This document shows positions 23,601-35,654 of a DNA stretch of 64,000 bases, piece by piece (within the stretch, counting starts at the first letter, position 1; the number at the start of each line of letters is the position of its first letter). Made by a program: the position numbers and the translations under genes. Origin of the DNA: Leptodontidium sp. MPI-SDFR-AT-0119 (taxonomy: Eukaryota > Ascomycota > Leotiomycetes > Helotiales > Leptodontidiaceae); NCBI GenBank assembly GCA_020726505.1, contig JAHLEZ010000014.1:1984001-2048000 (forward strand), given 5' to 3'. Under the pieces are notes generated by a model that did no database searches, had not been told where the DNA came from, and was given only the letters and a program-made list of their open reading frames with translations.

Positions 23601-26600
23601 TCCGTACAAAGAAAAAACCACCTCTGCCTTCCAAGAAAGCTTCCAGAAGCCCAGGCATCCCTGTCTCGTCCGCACAAGAAACACCGCATTTCGTTAGCGA
23701 AGATGTTTCAGCGTTTCACACCACACATGGCATCTTCAAATCCCTCCCTCCACCTGTCCGGACTATTACAATATCTCCGGCCTCAAGAAAGGTGACAAGC
23801 AAATCCCTACGGCGTTCTCATCAAAGGATGCGCATCGCAATCATAAATAGATTATGGGGATCATTGGAGAACCCACTTCGTTCCTGTCACAGTCAAACAA
23901 ACAAAACAAGGACCAGCCAACCCCCCTGGCGACCCTACCTTGGGGACCCTGACGCCCTGGAAGAAACAAACGCAATCCGCCCCCAATGTTTAAAATTTCC
24001 GATCTGGTGGATGATATACCAAGCTTTCTTCCTTGCCTAGTATTTGTTTTCGTTTACTGTGTTGTTTCACTCCCCTGCTCTAGTAATGAACATCTGCATT
24101 TCATGCTCTTTATTTTTAAGATGAGAGGGGCAGATACACATTGAAGGAAGCGGGTTGGTTTTACAAAGGTGGAGAGATCTAGATCTAGATGTTGATCTAG
24201 ACCCAGATCCTCGGTACGAATATAGATAGGTATGGGTACATTTTTTTCTACTTGATCTACGGTCTGTTCTTTCTTGCCTAGAGATTATGCCTTGTGAACT
24301 CTATCACGTACGAGGTGCGAGCAAGTGCCGGACAACCAGAGTCCGTAATTAGGGCTGAGCGTGGTTTGGTTGTGGTTTGGTTGTGGTTGTGGATGTGGAT
24401 GTGGCTGAAGAAGGGAGATCAAACCGATAGAGGGACCCTCTTCGTTTGATCCCTCTCGTTGGAACCTTTATCCTTTTAGCGAGGCGATGTTATGCCAGGC
24501 CAATTCGTGGGCGGGGTTTTGTGGGTTCGTCTGATGGAAAAATGGCATTATTCGGAGGGAAGAATGAGCAATGGATGGAGGTTTGATGTTCGTTTGATTT
24601 GTTTTGGGGCTACAGGGGGACGGCATTATTGGAGGATGATATCAAAACATCAGACCTCGTATCTAAGTATACTCGGATTATCCTTTTTCTGAAGAGAATG
24701 GTCTCACAGGTTCCGAAAAAGAGTCAGGACATCAGAAGAAAGGCTCCGAGAGAGAAGGAGACTCGGGTGTTCTTGGTTCGGTGAGGGGAATTGTCTGGAA
24801 ACCCAAAGCGGACCTCGAAGGATTCTGTCTACCAAAATAGCTTCTTTTGTTTGTTTTCTTGCTTTCGTATTGCCTTGCTGCAAGCGTAGGCGAGGCTATT
24901 GAGTCAGTTTTCACCGGTCTTTGATCTGTATGCACCTTCTGTCATTCATTCATCAGAGAAGGAGTAAGGCAAAGCGCAAGGCGCATTCCTCCTCTTCAAG
25001 GCAACTCAAAGCTCGAGGTGTCTCACATCAGCTGTCAAGCCTCACGTTCTGCATATTACGCTCTTTGCACACTTACCCCGCAGGATGCAGACACTCTAGA
25101 TTGCTTTTAATAAGAAAGGGAAACGTTTCCTTTGTTGGTTGTTTTGTCTGCGCCGCACGCTGCTTTCTCCTCGTCTTGTCTTCTCGTATCACACATCCCA
25201 CTCTCGCCTCTCTCCAACGTCCTCGACATCCTGCTCTCCCACCCTCTTCTCCCCACTGGGGCCTATCCCGTCTCCCTTGTCAGACGTTCCACGGATCGAG
25301 ATTCAGCAAAGTAAAGTTCTCAGCCCCGCGTTGTACCACATGCCAAGAATACACAGCAGCTGCTCTAGCACAACATGACAGACAGACAGACGTCAATTCA
25401 AAAAACAAAGCACATATACGCGTTTCAAAAATAGTAACTGCATGCATAATCAACCTTTGTTCTCCTTGTCCTTGTCTCTCTGCAGTAGCGTCGCTCCTTT
25501 CGGGGTTGCATGTCAGCTGTGTGGTTTCTGCATATGTTGGAGGAGACTTATGTACTTACCCGTCTACGGGCCGAAACAGGCTCCCAACATACTGCTCGGT
25601 ACTAAGCAGACTCCCGATGTACAGTAAACATGCATCTAAACATACGAGAGAAGCCAATCCCACCCAGACCTTTATCCCATCCCGTCCCAGTTACCCCTCA
25701 TCTTGTCGATTCTTCAGCGCAAAGACGGGCGGGCTTATGCAATGCGAACCACTCACTCGGTGTAGAGGACAATCGACATATCATTTCTTCAGCAAGAAAG
25801 AACTGCAGCAGTGATCCTTCACTAAGCCACTGGCTCTCTGCTGGGATTGAGGGAGGCACGAATATCCGACCCGCCAAACACAACTCCAACCCCGCTCACA
25901 ACGAGATATATGCCTCTCTATCTGCATGCCGACTGACTGGGAGGCTGGCTTACCCCGCGCGGAGATCCAGCATGGCACTGTAGAGTAGGTAGGTAGGCAT
26001 GGGGGAGAGGGAGGCCTGGTTGTACCGACTATCTCGTCTGATTGCTCGGCCCGCCGCGCTTCTTGCCACGTTCCACATCCCAATGGCTGTCTCACTCACG
26101 TTCTGCTGTTGGAAATGAGACAGATCACAAGGAGACAAAGAAAGCTAGCGTTTTCCTGCAACGGCCTTTCCTCTCAATGTAGAATCTCAGCAGGAGTGTC
26201 TGCCTAGAGAAGATTGGAGTGGAGATGATGTGGCCGCTTTTCATTTGCTTCTCTAAATATGTTGGTCTCACTGCATCTGGCTATTTGTCTTACTTCTCGA
26301 TTGTCTGCTCATAATCGCCCTGTATTACACAATCCATCAACCGCAGTCAATCTTCCTCCCCGCCCTTCCCCTCTCGCATTTCTTTCCTTGTTTTGATCGG
26401 GCAATTCTGTGAGGTTTCCCGTTACGAGACTTTTCAATTGACTAGCCTTGCACAACCGAGCGGAAGCGCAATACTCGAGTACAGAAACGGCTTCGGAGAC
26501 GCCGCTGCTTCGTAAAATAATAAAAAAAATATCAAGTTACACGACAGAGTCAGTCGAGAGATAGATATGGATGTAGGCAGAAAGAAAAACTGCTAAATCA

Positions 26601-29600
26601 GGCAAACAAGGCCGTACGTCTTACCATCCATCAGCACGAGGCTTAATCACGCACGTCTAAGCTTCGAGATAGGGAAGGAAAAAGTGAACTTGCATAACCA
26701 TACCATGCTGCCTGACGATGTAGTACTTGGGCTCTGCTGCTTGGCACCGTACCTTGAAGGTAGTACCGATCAAGTACCTGCTTTTTTCCTCGGACAGACA
26801 ACATGAGATGCAGGACCCGTCCCACGGTGATGGTTACAGGACATCTGCACAACATCTCTCGTCGACCCTCGCTCCTCCAGCCCAATTGCTACTGCAGGTG
26901 GTCCCTGTTGCACTAAGCACGCCATCACCAGCCAGATAATGCAGTTTCCCTCGTGAGGAATGAGCAATTTGTCCTACAGCTGCCACTTCTCTTAAGGTTA
27001 GTTACTTGATGCTGGGCTACGTTACCGGACAGGAGGGCTTGAACACTCAAACGTCCAAACAAAGAAGGTTGGGAAGGGAGCGACCGGCCAACCTTCCTTT
27101 CTCTTCCCTTCCTCCCGAGACATAAGCATAGGATGGATAGTATGAGACATTATCGGTACCTGAACGTTGGTACCACCGCACGAAGGTGAAGGTGATAGTC
27201 AGGACATGGGATGTTGACATGTGTTTGCTTTCCTTCACATGCACGTTGAGGTGCGGGGTACCTGGCTTGGATTCTGATGCAGTCTCCATTGCTGGGTCTA
27301 ATTGGCCTCTAGCTCTAGGTTTAGGTCTAGGTTTAGGTTTGGAGAGGAATTGATGGAGTGGATGAGAAGGCGTGAGAAAGTGTCATTATCGTGGAACGGC
27401 ATTGCATGTGCATGCATCGACAGCCCTATTTTTCTACACACCCGCATCAAAGATCAGAGCCACCTCTTCTTCACCAAGTAATAAAGAGGGGTACGAGAAT
27501 TGATTCCATATCACCGAGGACCAACAGATACGGGGCAGAACAGCCAATAAAAAAATCTCTCGTTTGATTTCTGTTTCCATTCATATCTACCCCCCACATC
27601 TTGAGAGCACAACTTCCTAGAACTGAGGAAGTATACATCCCCAACTATCATCGTGACGTTCCATTCTTCTCTTCGTCAGCACAGCATAATCGCATATCAG
27701 TAAGTAAGCCCAACCAACATCTTCGCATTCGTATTGTGTAACCAACGGCGCCCACGAATCCCAAGACGAAGCCTCAAGCCTCAAACCTCGGGGCCTCAAA
27801 AGGAGAATACCACACGGAGAAATATTCGGTATGGAAAACCTCTTGTAGTCAGCCCGCATACTCGTACCTAAGCATCTCTCTGCTTACCCCACCCGGTGAA
27901 GAGATGTCTACGTACGCGTGGGGGGTAGGGCTGAGTCTCACACTGCAGTTTGCAGAGAGAGAGAGTGTGTGTGTGTGTCAGGGAGAGCTCCCGGCACTCC
28001 TGGTATCTTATTATACCTGGCATATAATGATCGTATGTTGTATATGTATGTCAGCTTGCGGCGGGGTAGATTCCAAGACGCGCAACTGGCTCGAGAGAAT
28101 TATCTGAGTTGGTTTAATTCCCTCATTTTTGGATGACAAGGGAAGTTTTTAGTCGGATGGGAAAGAAGTGGTTGTCCTCGGCTCTGTCTGTTGACTTTCG
28201 ACTTTGGGGGTACGGATGGATCAGCTGTAATTGATCTATCTAAATCAACCTGTTTTCGATCCTTGTTGTTTGTGTCATTTAAGATTAATTGTTCTTGATA
28301 CCCAAGCTTCCAACAGGAGACTGTGCTTATCCCCTGTAATTAATGGTTTTCTTATCAAAAAGGGGCTCGCTAATCTGTCTTAGCTTCCAAAACATAAAAG
28401 AAAATAAAAGAACTGTTGGAACCAGGAGATTACAGCTATTTCGTACCTTCTCACTGTTAATCCAATTCAACCTGGTACTACCTCATCTTGAAGATCTCGA
28501 TTCAGCACGTTACATTTTCATGATCATTTCGTTGAGAACGCTCGGATACACGATCCGAATCCCAACATGGGGCAAAAACAAAAAAAAGCAAATTGGCTCT
28601 CCATGAACATGTCTCACCATCTCTTCATCACTTCGGCTTCTTCTTCAACAAACACCATGCATCAGCTGAAAAGCACACAGATGCGAAATTGTCTCAGGTA
28701 TCTGTCGTCGGGACCGACAAAGAAAATTCTTATGTTTTGTTTGGGTATGTAGGTGTCTCGTCTTCGGATCTCGTGGCCGGAAAAGTAAATTTCAATAGAG
28801 AAAGGGGAGACGTGCATGCACAAGTATACGCACAGACAGTGTACGTGCGGCTCGGTTTGGCAATGGTTATCCGATCAAAAGAAACGAATGGATTGAAATG
28901 AGGGAGGTACACGCGGGGCGTCTCTATCTGTCTCGACGAACAAGTCCGTGCCACTTTCACAATCTCCCAGTGTGTCTTTTATTAGAACAGGTTTTGTTTA
29001 ATACTAGAGCTTAGAAAAAAATATCAGGAAATAATTCAACAGGCGATCTTTACTGAATACCCACGATCACCTCGATTCCGATCGTCAAGCCATAGTCTCC
29101 CTCTCATCTCCAACAGCTACCCGCCACCGCCTATCTACCCTCCGTATCTTCCTTTCTCAATCTCGGTCATGAACCAATAGAACCCCTCACCAAAAATTAT
29201 CCTATCTCTATCATCCCATCACAATCTCAAGTTCTCAACGACACAAACTTCGGGCCTTTCGCCTCATTAACTCCACGCCAAGGGTTTTTGGTTGGACCCT
29301 GATCTCTCAGTGGTCTGATCCCTCAATTAAGCAGTATGTCATTCACATGTGCTCACTGGCCGGTTGGCATGGATTTTCAATGTCTTGGTGCGTGGCATGC
29401 AGCATCTGGCAGCTGAGCTGTGTTCACGGTGGCGGCGGCACAACGTGTGGCCCCAGCAGAACTTTACAGGGATCGACTTCTTGGTTAGACAGGGGATGGA
29501 TGGGAAATATCGATAGGATGTGAACATATTCTCAGGCCGCATGTCAATATACTAACTTGGGGAGATTATGTGTTCTTGGGGAATTTGGACGGTTTATTTG

Positions 29601-30468
29601 CGTCTTGCTGATTTTTCTTTGGAGGATGTGTGTCCTGGGGGAAGCATTTTTCGTCTCTCTGGGGATTTTTTGATAAATTATTAGGCTGAGCTAGAGTACA
29701 TATGGTTTAATTTGCAACTGAGGGATGCAGTTACAAAATCCGTCTCTACCGTCCCGCATCTTGGTACAAGAAATGAAACAAATTTGAGAATAGTAACCAG
29801 TCCGAACCTAGAGATGATCGCTTTTGCGTTGTGGATGTACAGGGTTCTCTGAGGGCGTTCAGGCGCATAGGTCTTTGTAGCTGCTTGGGAAAGTAAGTTG
29901 TTGAGGAATGGTCGAGCATTGCTTCTTCTATGCCACCTTTTTACCAGCAGTTGACTAGACCTTTGTCAACGATGAATACAGCTCCGAAATTCAACCCGAA
30001 ACATTTCTGACTTGCTAAAAGTCGCACTTTCGGTTTCTCTTCTCCACCCAACTGTTGATGGTCATGATAGGTGAAAAAGTTCATCTCAATTTTACATCCT
30101 GGAAATGGCATTTGAATAGACAAATGCTCCAAGAATCTTGTCCTATAGTACTTTAGAACTAGATCAAACCCGCATGCAATTTGCAATCATACAAAGCTGT
30201 AAATCTACTAGCAATCTGATCTTGACGTGTTGGCAGAGAAACATCGCTTGAATAGGAAATCCAGGGGGCAATTAAGCGAGTGTTTACAAAAGAGGGACGG
30301 GTAGACGGAACCTGGTCTGAAGCCAGGATGCCAAAATAATTTAGACGTTCCAAGGTGCACGATTGAACAGACAACATCCAGAATATATTTGAGCCAAAAA
30401 TTTTTTTTTTTTGGATACAATTCATTGAGGAGTTCACCGGAGAGGAAAACCGAATACAAAACTGCTGA

Positions 30469-31618
30469 TTAGAACTGCATAGGCTTCTCCATGCCCTGTC
30501 CAGATGAGCTGCTCCCAAAGATGGAACTATACACAGACTTTGCACCCCAGGAGAAAATGCCACCCACAGTGACAGCAAACATCTTTATAGCCTTGATCAC
30601 CCCTTTCAGAAAACCCAAGAAGAGCTGCCATGCCCGCTTGAAGAAGTTCCACACAGACTTCACAAAAACCAGGAAGAGGTCCCAAGCTTTGACAGCCCAA
30701 GTCGCCAGCTTCCTCCACGGTATGAAATACACAGCTGCCGCAACCCCAACACCCACTGCTCCTCCGACGATAGCAAGACTGCCAGTACCTGTTGCATACC
30801 CGGTCGCGGCTGTGAGAGGTCCATATGAGACATAGGCACCCCATGCGCTGAACTTGAAGCTTGACACCATGCCTACTGCTGTCGCCGCACCGGCTGTAGC
30901 TCCAGCGCCAGCTGCAAGCCAAGGAAGGACGTTACTCTGCTTTGAGGAGACATTCATCGGCGGTCCATCCTCCATGTCTTTCTTTATGATAACCGCCGCA
31001 TTCGCAACATCTCCCTCATCTTCGAACTTGAAATGCGGGCGTACATCCTTCTCTGCAAATTCATAGTCAGGAAGCTCTAAGTACACATTTGAGCGAAGCG
31101 TCAGCTCGTAGCTCGCGTAATAGGAGGAACGGGAGTTCCATTTCGTAAGGCTGATGCCGCAGAAGCTCGAGTCTGAGGTGAGGTACAGGTCGTGGCCGGC
31201 AGCGGTGATGATGTCAAGACTTTTGAAGACGGACGGGACTTCTATTTTCATAGATGACGACGAGAACTCTGCGCTGCGGATAACAGCGAGGCGGGACTGG
31301 GGGTACGATCGAGAAAGGGCTGTGACAGTGTCTGGGATATTGTCCTCGGTTGTGATTCGAACCGTCCCTGTGCAAGTTAGAAAGAAATTTGTAGGAAGCA
31401 TAAAGAGTACAGCAAAGGACCACCAGCTTGGTAGCCTGCATTTATTTGCTCAATATCTAGTGCTTACCTGCAAAATGTTTACTCTGCACACGAGAAAGAG
31501 CATCCTTGGATACGGCAGCGAGCACAACCAACGATTTGGGGCCAGCGATGTTCTCGATAGCTTCAGCAACTCCTTGCACCTCTTTTTCGATTATTCTAAC
31601 GTCGTCAGCGGTCGCCAT
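30469..31618 (-). CDS. Unrecognised protein with glycine-zipper and Trp/Lys-rich amphipathic segments
   Basis: I do not recognise this family. Exon 1 is 31618-31468 and exon 2 is 31367-30469, giving 349 aa. The 100-nt intron has a GTAAGC donor and a TTGCACAG acceptor, and the frame is preserved. The first roughly 190 residues look like a soluble folded domain, probably of mixed helix and strand. Residues about 200-219 (AAGAGATAGAATAVG) and 236-266 (GGAVGVGVAAA) are Gly/Ala-zipper hydrophobic stretches able to enter membranes. Residues about 268-329 form one long Trp/Phe/Lys amphipathic region with periodic WxxF/VK patterns. The tail is Ser/Gly-rich. There is no signal peptide, so the protein probably acts on membranes from inside the cell. 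Membrane insertion or pore formation is only an inference from composition. It stands alone, with the gene desert downstream and the SET gene upstream, both genes on the minus strand. Confidence 0.8.
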
Positions 31619-32528
31619 ATCGCCTGTGGCTCTGAAGAGCAGTTCTCAATTTTACAGAAACGGAATCTTTTTTGAGTATAGGAATAATTTGGAGTGAAGA
31701 AGGTGCGAGGCTGCGGCTCTTAAATGTCGTTTTGAGTGGTTTGGATGCCAAGAGCGGCTGAGCTGAAGCTGAATATCTGTGGCTTGCAGAGGCGGCATTG
31801 AGTATGCTTTGCCTTATCGTCCCAGGTGACTTGAATTGTAAACTTTAAACATGGTCTAGTCATTAAGGTGCGGATTTTGTAAGAATTGCAAGATCCGTGC
31901 CTATCTCAAGTCCAGGCGAGGCCGGCAGCGCAATAAATTAAAAACTTTAGTGTGGGAATTTGCAATCGGAAGCCAGTTACTATTCCTGGTTGGTCGTTAT
32001 AGAAGACTTGCAATTAATTGTCCACCCATACTTCTGAAAGACATTGTCTTTTCCTGAATACTGGAAAATTCGGGTGGTTGTTGTTCACACAGGGGCTAAG
32101 ATTAAGCGATAGCGCGAAATAAATAGGACTGGTAACGGTCATTACCAAGCATGTTCGACGGTTTGATTGTCTTTGCTGCAGAAATCGAGGACCAGAATTA
32201 CCTCTCAGCTTTCATATAGATTAGATGTCAACAGCACATCCCTTTTGAAGCGCCCATTCTTAAGTATTCTGAAGTTGATGCACATTTCTTGCGTTATTTG
32301 TTGATGGTGAGAGTGGGTTGAGCTTGTATTTGGGCGTAGCTAGAAAAAAAAAGGGGGGGAGGGGAAAAAAGGAGAGGGAAACCTCTGGGGTAGGATTGCT
32401 ATTTTCGAGTCCAAAATTTCCAGACTTGTTGTAACTGTGTTTGGATTCGAACTCGAAGCTACCGGCACACCTACACTTGTAAGTCAGATGAAAAAGCTTT
32501 ACAAGTTTCCCAGAAGTATTCCCCAACC
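31619..32528. other. Intergenic region, promoter of the unrecognised gene
   Basis: This lies between the start of the unrecognised gene and the 3' end of the SET-domain gene. It is AT-rich, with an A9-G7 tract at 32344-32359 reminiscent of the A12-G26 tract at 8775. A TTCGAA-containing stretch near 32450 was checked as a tRNA T-loop and does not fold. I see no other genes. Confidence 0.6.
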
Positions 32529-34806
32529 TCATTCTCGACTTACATCCAACGAAGAGATAAAAGCCCTCCAAATCCCCTCATCTCGCACGTTCGACCCCGG
32601 TCCAACTTTTGCGATACAGAGGAGTTTTTGCTCCACGAACTCCCCAGCTTGAGAACCGGTCTACCAGAAATTAGCATAAGCACGAAGACACTCATTCTGT
32701 CCCGGAATCGGAGATCGGGTGTAACTTTGCGGAGGAGTAGGCTTACCAGCATCTGATACGAAACAGGTAGAACCTCTTCACTGGCCACGAAACTGGCGAA
32801 ATCCCGCAATCGCTCAAAAGATTCCGTAGAGAGAGGTGATGCTACAAGGCTAGGTAGCTTAGCGACGTTCTGGATCATGAAATCAATCGTTTCTTGTTCC
32901 GTCGTATCAGCGTGCAGTCTTGAGATTTCTGGGTAAGAGGAGAGAGTTTCGTCATATGATCTGTTTTGAGTGTCAGTCGCAGACCCACACCATCCATCCA
33001 GCTAGTTCCGTCGCCATGTCACTTCACTTACACATTCATCTTCGAAATCCAAGAAGCCAGTTTAGTATGTTTAGTTTCGAAGTCGGATTTGTTTTGTAAC
33101 CATAGTATCCATACGAGATAGATCCATACAGTCCAATACGTATGATCCCAGTCTTCGACTAGAATGGCCCAGTCGAGTGGGAGAGGTTCTTCTTGATCTT
33201 GCGAAATTAGGTTGAATACGTGGGTTGCGAGATCTGGGTAGTGGAGATCTAGCCAGCTGAATGCGCAGTCTAGCGAGAGGAATTCGACGTGCTGGTGTAA
33301 TGAAGTGCGGTGGTTCTCGGCCTGGATTGTGCTGTGTGGGGTGTGTTGGCAAAAAGAGTTATAGCAGAAAGCTGCTTGCAGGAGAGATGAGATCGGTGGG
33401 ATTGCTGTTTGGAGCACTCGTGTTTGCCGATTCCGGTAGTCTAAGGCAGTATGCTGATTCTGGTTCTGGGGCTCTCTTCATATCATCGAGTCAGCTAAAA
33501 TTTCGGACTTGAGATTTGAGACGTACCCAAGGCCAGCGCCAAATAGCTCGATTCGAGAGATTTCATATTGCAGCTTATCGTGGAGCAAACGAAGGACCAA
33601 GGCGATGTTTCTTGACATGGGACCACTGAAGACTTCTGGGTCTTTTTCGAGAGAGTATGTAGGGTTGGCGAGTATGAATTTTCGTTCTCGCGTGGTGGCT
33701 ACCATGCAAGACATGGTATCGACAAGTCCAGCCGAAAAGACGTCTAGTTCTGTAATACCGTTGTCTTCCCTTGTTATATCATTTGATATCCTAACGTTAA
33801 ACATGAACTCCTGCTGGGGCTGATTAGGATCCACCACATGCGAACTCTGAGAGCGACGCAGCTGCACAGCTTCAGAGCTGGGAGTCAATCTAAGATTAAC
33901 AGAATCTCTTTCCAATCCAGACAGCATGAAGCCATACGCAACCAGTAGCTCACTATTCGATTTCTCTCCATAGAAATTATAGATCTGCTCCTCCTGTGAA
34001 ATCAGCTCGCGATTTTCGAGGCTGAAATGTCCAGCTGCTGGATCTCGTGACCATTCAACCTGATTTACGCCATTATGATTACCTATATCCATAACGGGAA
34101 GTAAGACAGAGAAGCGATCTTTCCTGATATGTTCCAGGTTCAGTGACAAGTCATCGGGAGAGAGTTTCGAGTTGCCGATGAGTTCTGATGGGATTGTCAA
34201 AGAGGCGCGGAAACTCCTACTCCCGAAGATACTCGCTGCCCATTGGTAAAGATGGTACGTGTACTGCTCCGAGTCCTCGAAATCATCTGTTGATTTTAAT
34301 AGAGCAATACCTTGCTTCCACTCCTCCTCCCACAACGCCCGCCGTTTCTTGATGGGAGGTTCGGCATTCGTCCCATCGAGGAACTTCTGGTCAACGCCCG
34401 GCCACCAGACGGGCAATCCGAGAGTTTCAGGTGCATCTGGTTGTGGGAGTAGACGGATGTAATGCCACCAGAATGATTGAGCGCCGAGCAGGTACTGCTG
34501 TATGAGGAAGAAGTGGCCGATGATGTTCGGGTCGTCAACTTTCAGGGTGTCGATGAATTGTTGAGGGAATGGCGGTGAATGACTGTGGCTTTGGAAAGAT
34601 GGCGATGCCTCGATGGTGTTGAGGTAGGAGAGCGTTGTTTGGAACGAGCACTGGACTAGTTTCGTGCCTGGTGTGATATTTTGGAGAGCGCGGAAGGATA
34701 GACCTGTGATTGGGTCGTGGTAGATTTCTACATTTGGATCGAGAGTTGTTCCGTGTTCTTGGGCCCAGCCTGTGAGGGCCTGGGTGGGGGGAGAGATACC
34801 TTCCAT
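32529..34806 (-). CDS. SET-domain lysine methyltransferase (SETD3/Rubisco-LSMT type)
   Basis: This is a probable protein-lysine (or histidine) methyltransferase of the split-SET, Rubisco-LSMT/SETD3/SETD6 group. I read four exons: 34806-33527, 33475-33032, 32960-32747 and 32660-32529, giving 689 aa. The junctions restore frame, and the introns show GTACGT, GTAAGT and GTAAGC donors with CTGAC- or CTAAT-like branch sites. The SET core signature lies near residues 239-245 (DIGNHNG) and 276-293 (YNFYGEKSNSELLVAYGF), the SAM-binding and pseudoknot elements. The region about 100-235 is the i-SET insertion. The C-terminal half resembles the LSMT substrate-binding domain. In-frame ATG 34890 lies 28 codons upstream and would add a hydrophobic stretch. 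I prefer 34806 because MEGISPPTQAL fits family N-termini. The substrate is not predictable. Confidence 0.88.
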
Positions 34807-35654
34807 TAAAATCACTGATAGTACAAGGGCGGAAGTTGAGGATCGGAGGTAGTTAGGATTTTGAGAGAAGCTCGAATCGAGATTGAGCATTTGGCGATTT
34901 TGTGGGTGGATCTTTGGTCATGTGATGTAGGTAGATTTGTAGCCATCGGACTAGCATCTTTGAGCGGTAGTATCTTGGGGAAGAGGATTAAGGTCTCGTG
35001 TGACTGAGAACGAGGTCGGATTTCTGTCCCTCGAGAACTTGAAATACTGTGTAATGTGAGCTATCCAAAGTCAGTCTCGCCTATTGTTCGACCCCCTTTC
35101 CTGATGTTGACCAAATCATCCAGCAACACCTTGAGTACAAGGCTTTTGACAGTCCTGATTTGAAAATCATACAACTTTCCGAGTTTTTTCTTTGCAGAGT
35201 CGCAATCTTCTAAGAACTTCAAACACCTATATAGGAATATTTGATAAGCTGGTATAGTATCTCGCAACAGCATGACTCCTTTTTCGAAATAGGGATGAGT
35301 TTGTATTTTGCACGGCAGTATGTCAACAAGGCATAGGGCTTGGTCTGAATGCTTGACAAGTTAGCTCTGAGTAAAGGATACCGTAAAGTTGTTACATTCT
35401 CGATCTACTTCCTAACGCTGCAATAGCACATCCCAGCCAAAACGCCTTTCTCCGTGATTCGGAAAACAGAGCAACTCCTCGGCTTCGATCGCCGGATCGT
35501 TCAAGCCTCTAAGAAATACAATGGACCACTGCCATTCCCTGCCAGATTTATATGACTCTAATCACCCATGCGGCCCAAAGAGTTGAAACTGACGCACACC
35601 AATAGAAGCCGCTCCTAGGATATCCAAATGGCCAACTCAAAAGCACAACAAAAT
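34807..35654. other. Intergenic region between SET gene and acyltransferase gene
   Basis: This 0.85-kb stretch carries the promoter of the minus-strand SET gene and the 3' flank of the acyltransferase gene. The 70-codon ORF at 35061-35273 (minus) has a protein-like composition but no partner exons and no family I recognise, so I do not call it a gene. Confidence 0.55.

Larger units (their letters stand above)
14985..30468. other. 15.5-kb gene desert upstream of the phospholipase C gene
   Basis: No ORF here shows codon structure, domain motifs or a splice pattern that I would accept as a gene. The longest (24921-25814) is Cys/Ser/His-rich low complexity. From about 15.0 to 17.6 kb the plus strand is G-rich with many minus-strand ORF shadows. 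From about 17.6 to 19.9 kb it becomes C-rich, with plus-strand shadows. Tetra- to hexanucleotide repeats are frequent between 15.3 and 19.4 kb. From about 28 kb the sequence becomes more AT-rich. The left end must contain the phospholipase C promoter and 5' leader. I see no tRNA, rRNA or transposase remnants. Confidence 0.65.

Noticed and set aside
24921..25814. 297-codon plus-strand ORF in the gene desert
   Set aside because: Cys/Ser/His/Arg-rich low-complexity composition, no domain, no credible start context and no splice partners. Open by chance in C-rich sequence.
32430..32470. TTCGAA-containing stretch resembling a tRNA T-loop (minus strand)
   Set aside because: The flanking bases do not form a T stem, and no D arm or acceptor stem can be drawn.
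35061..35273. 70-codon minus-strand ORF with protein-like composition
   Set aside because: Possible gene remnant, but there are no adjoining exons and no family match.
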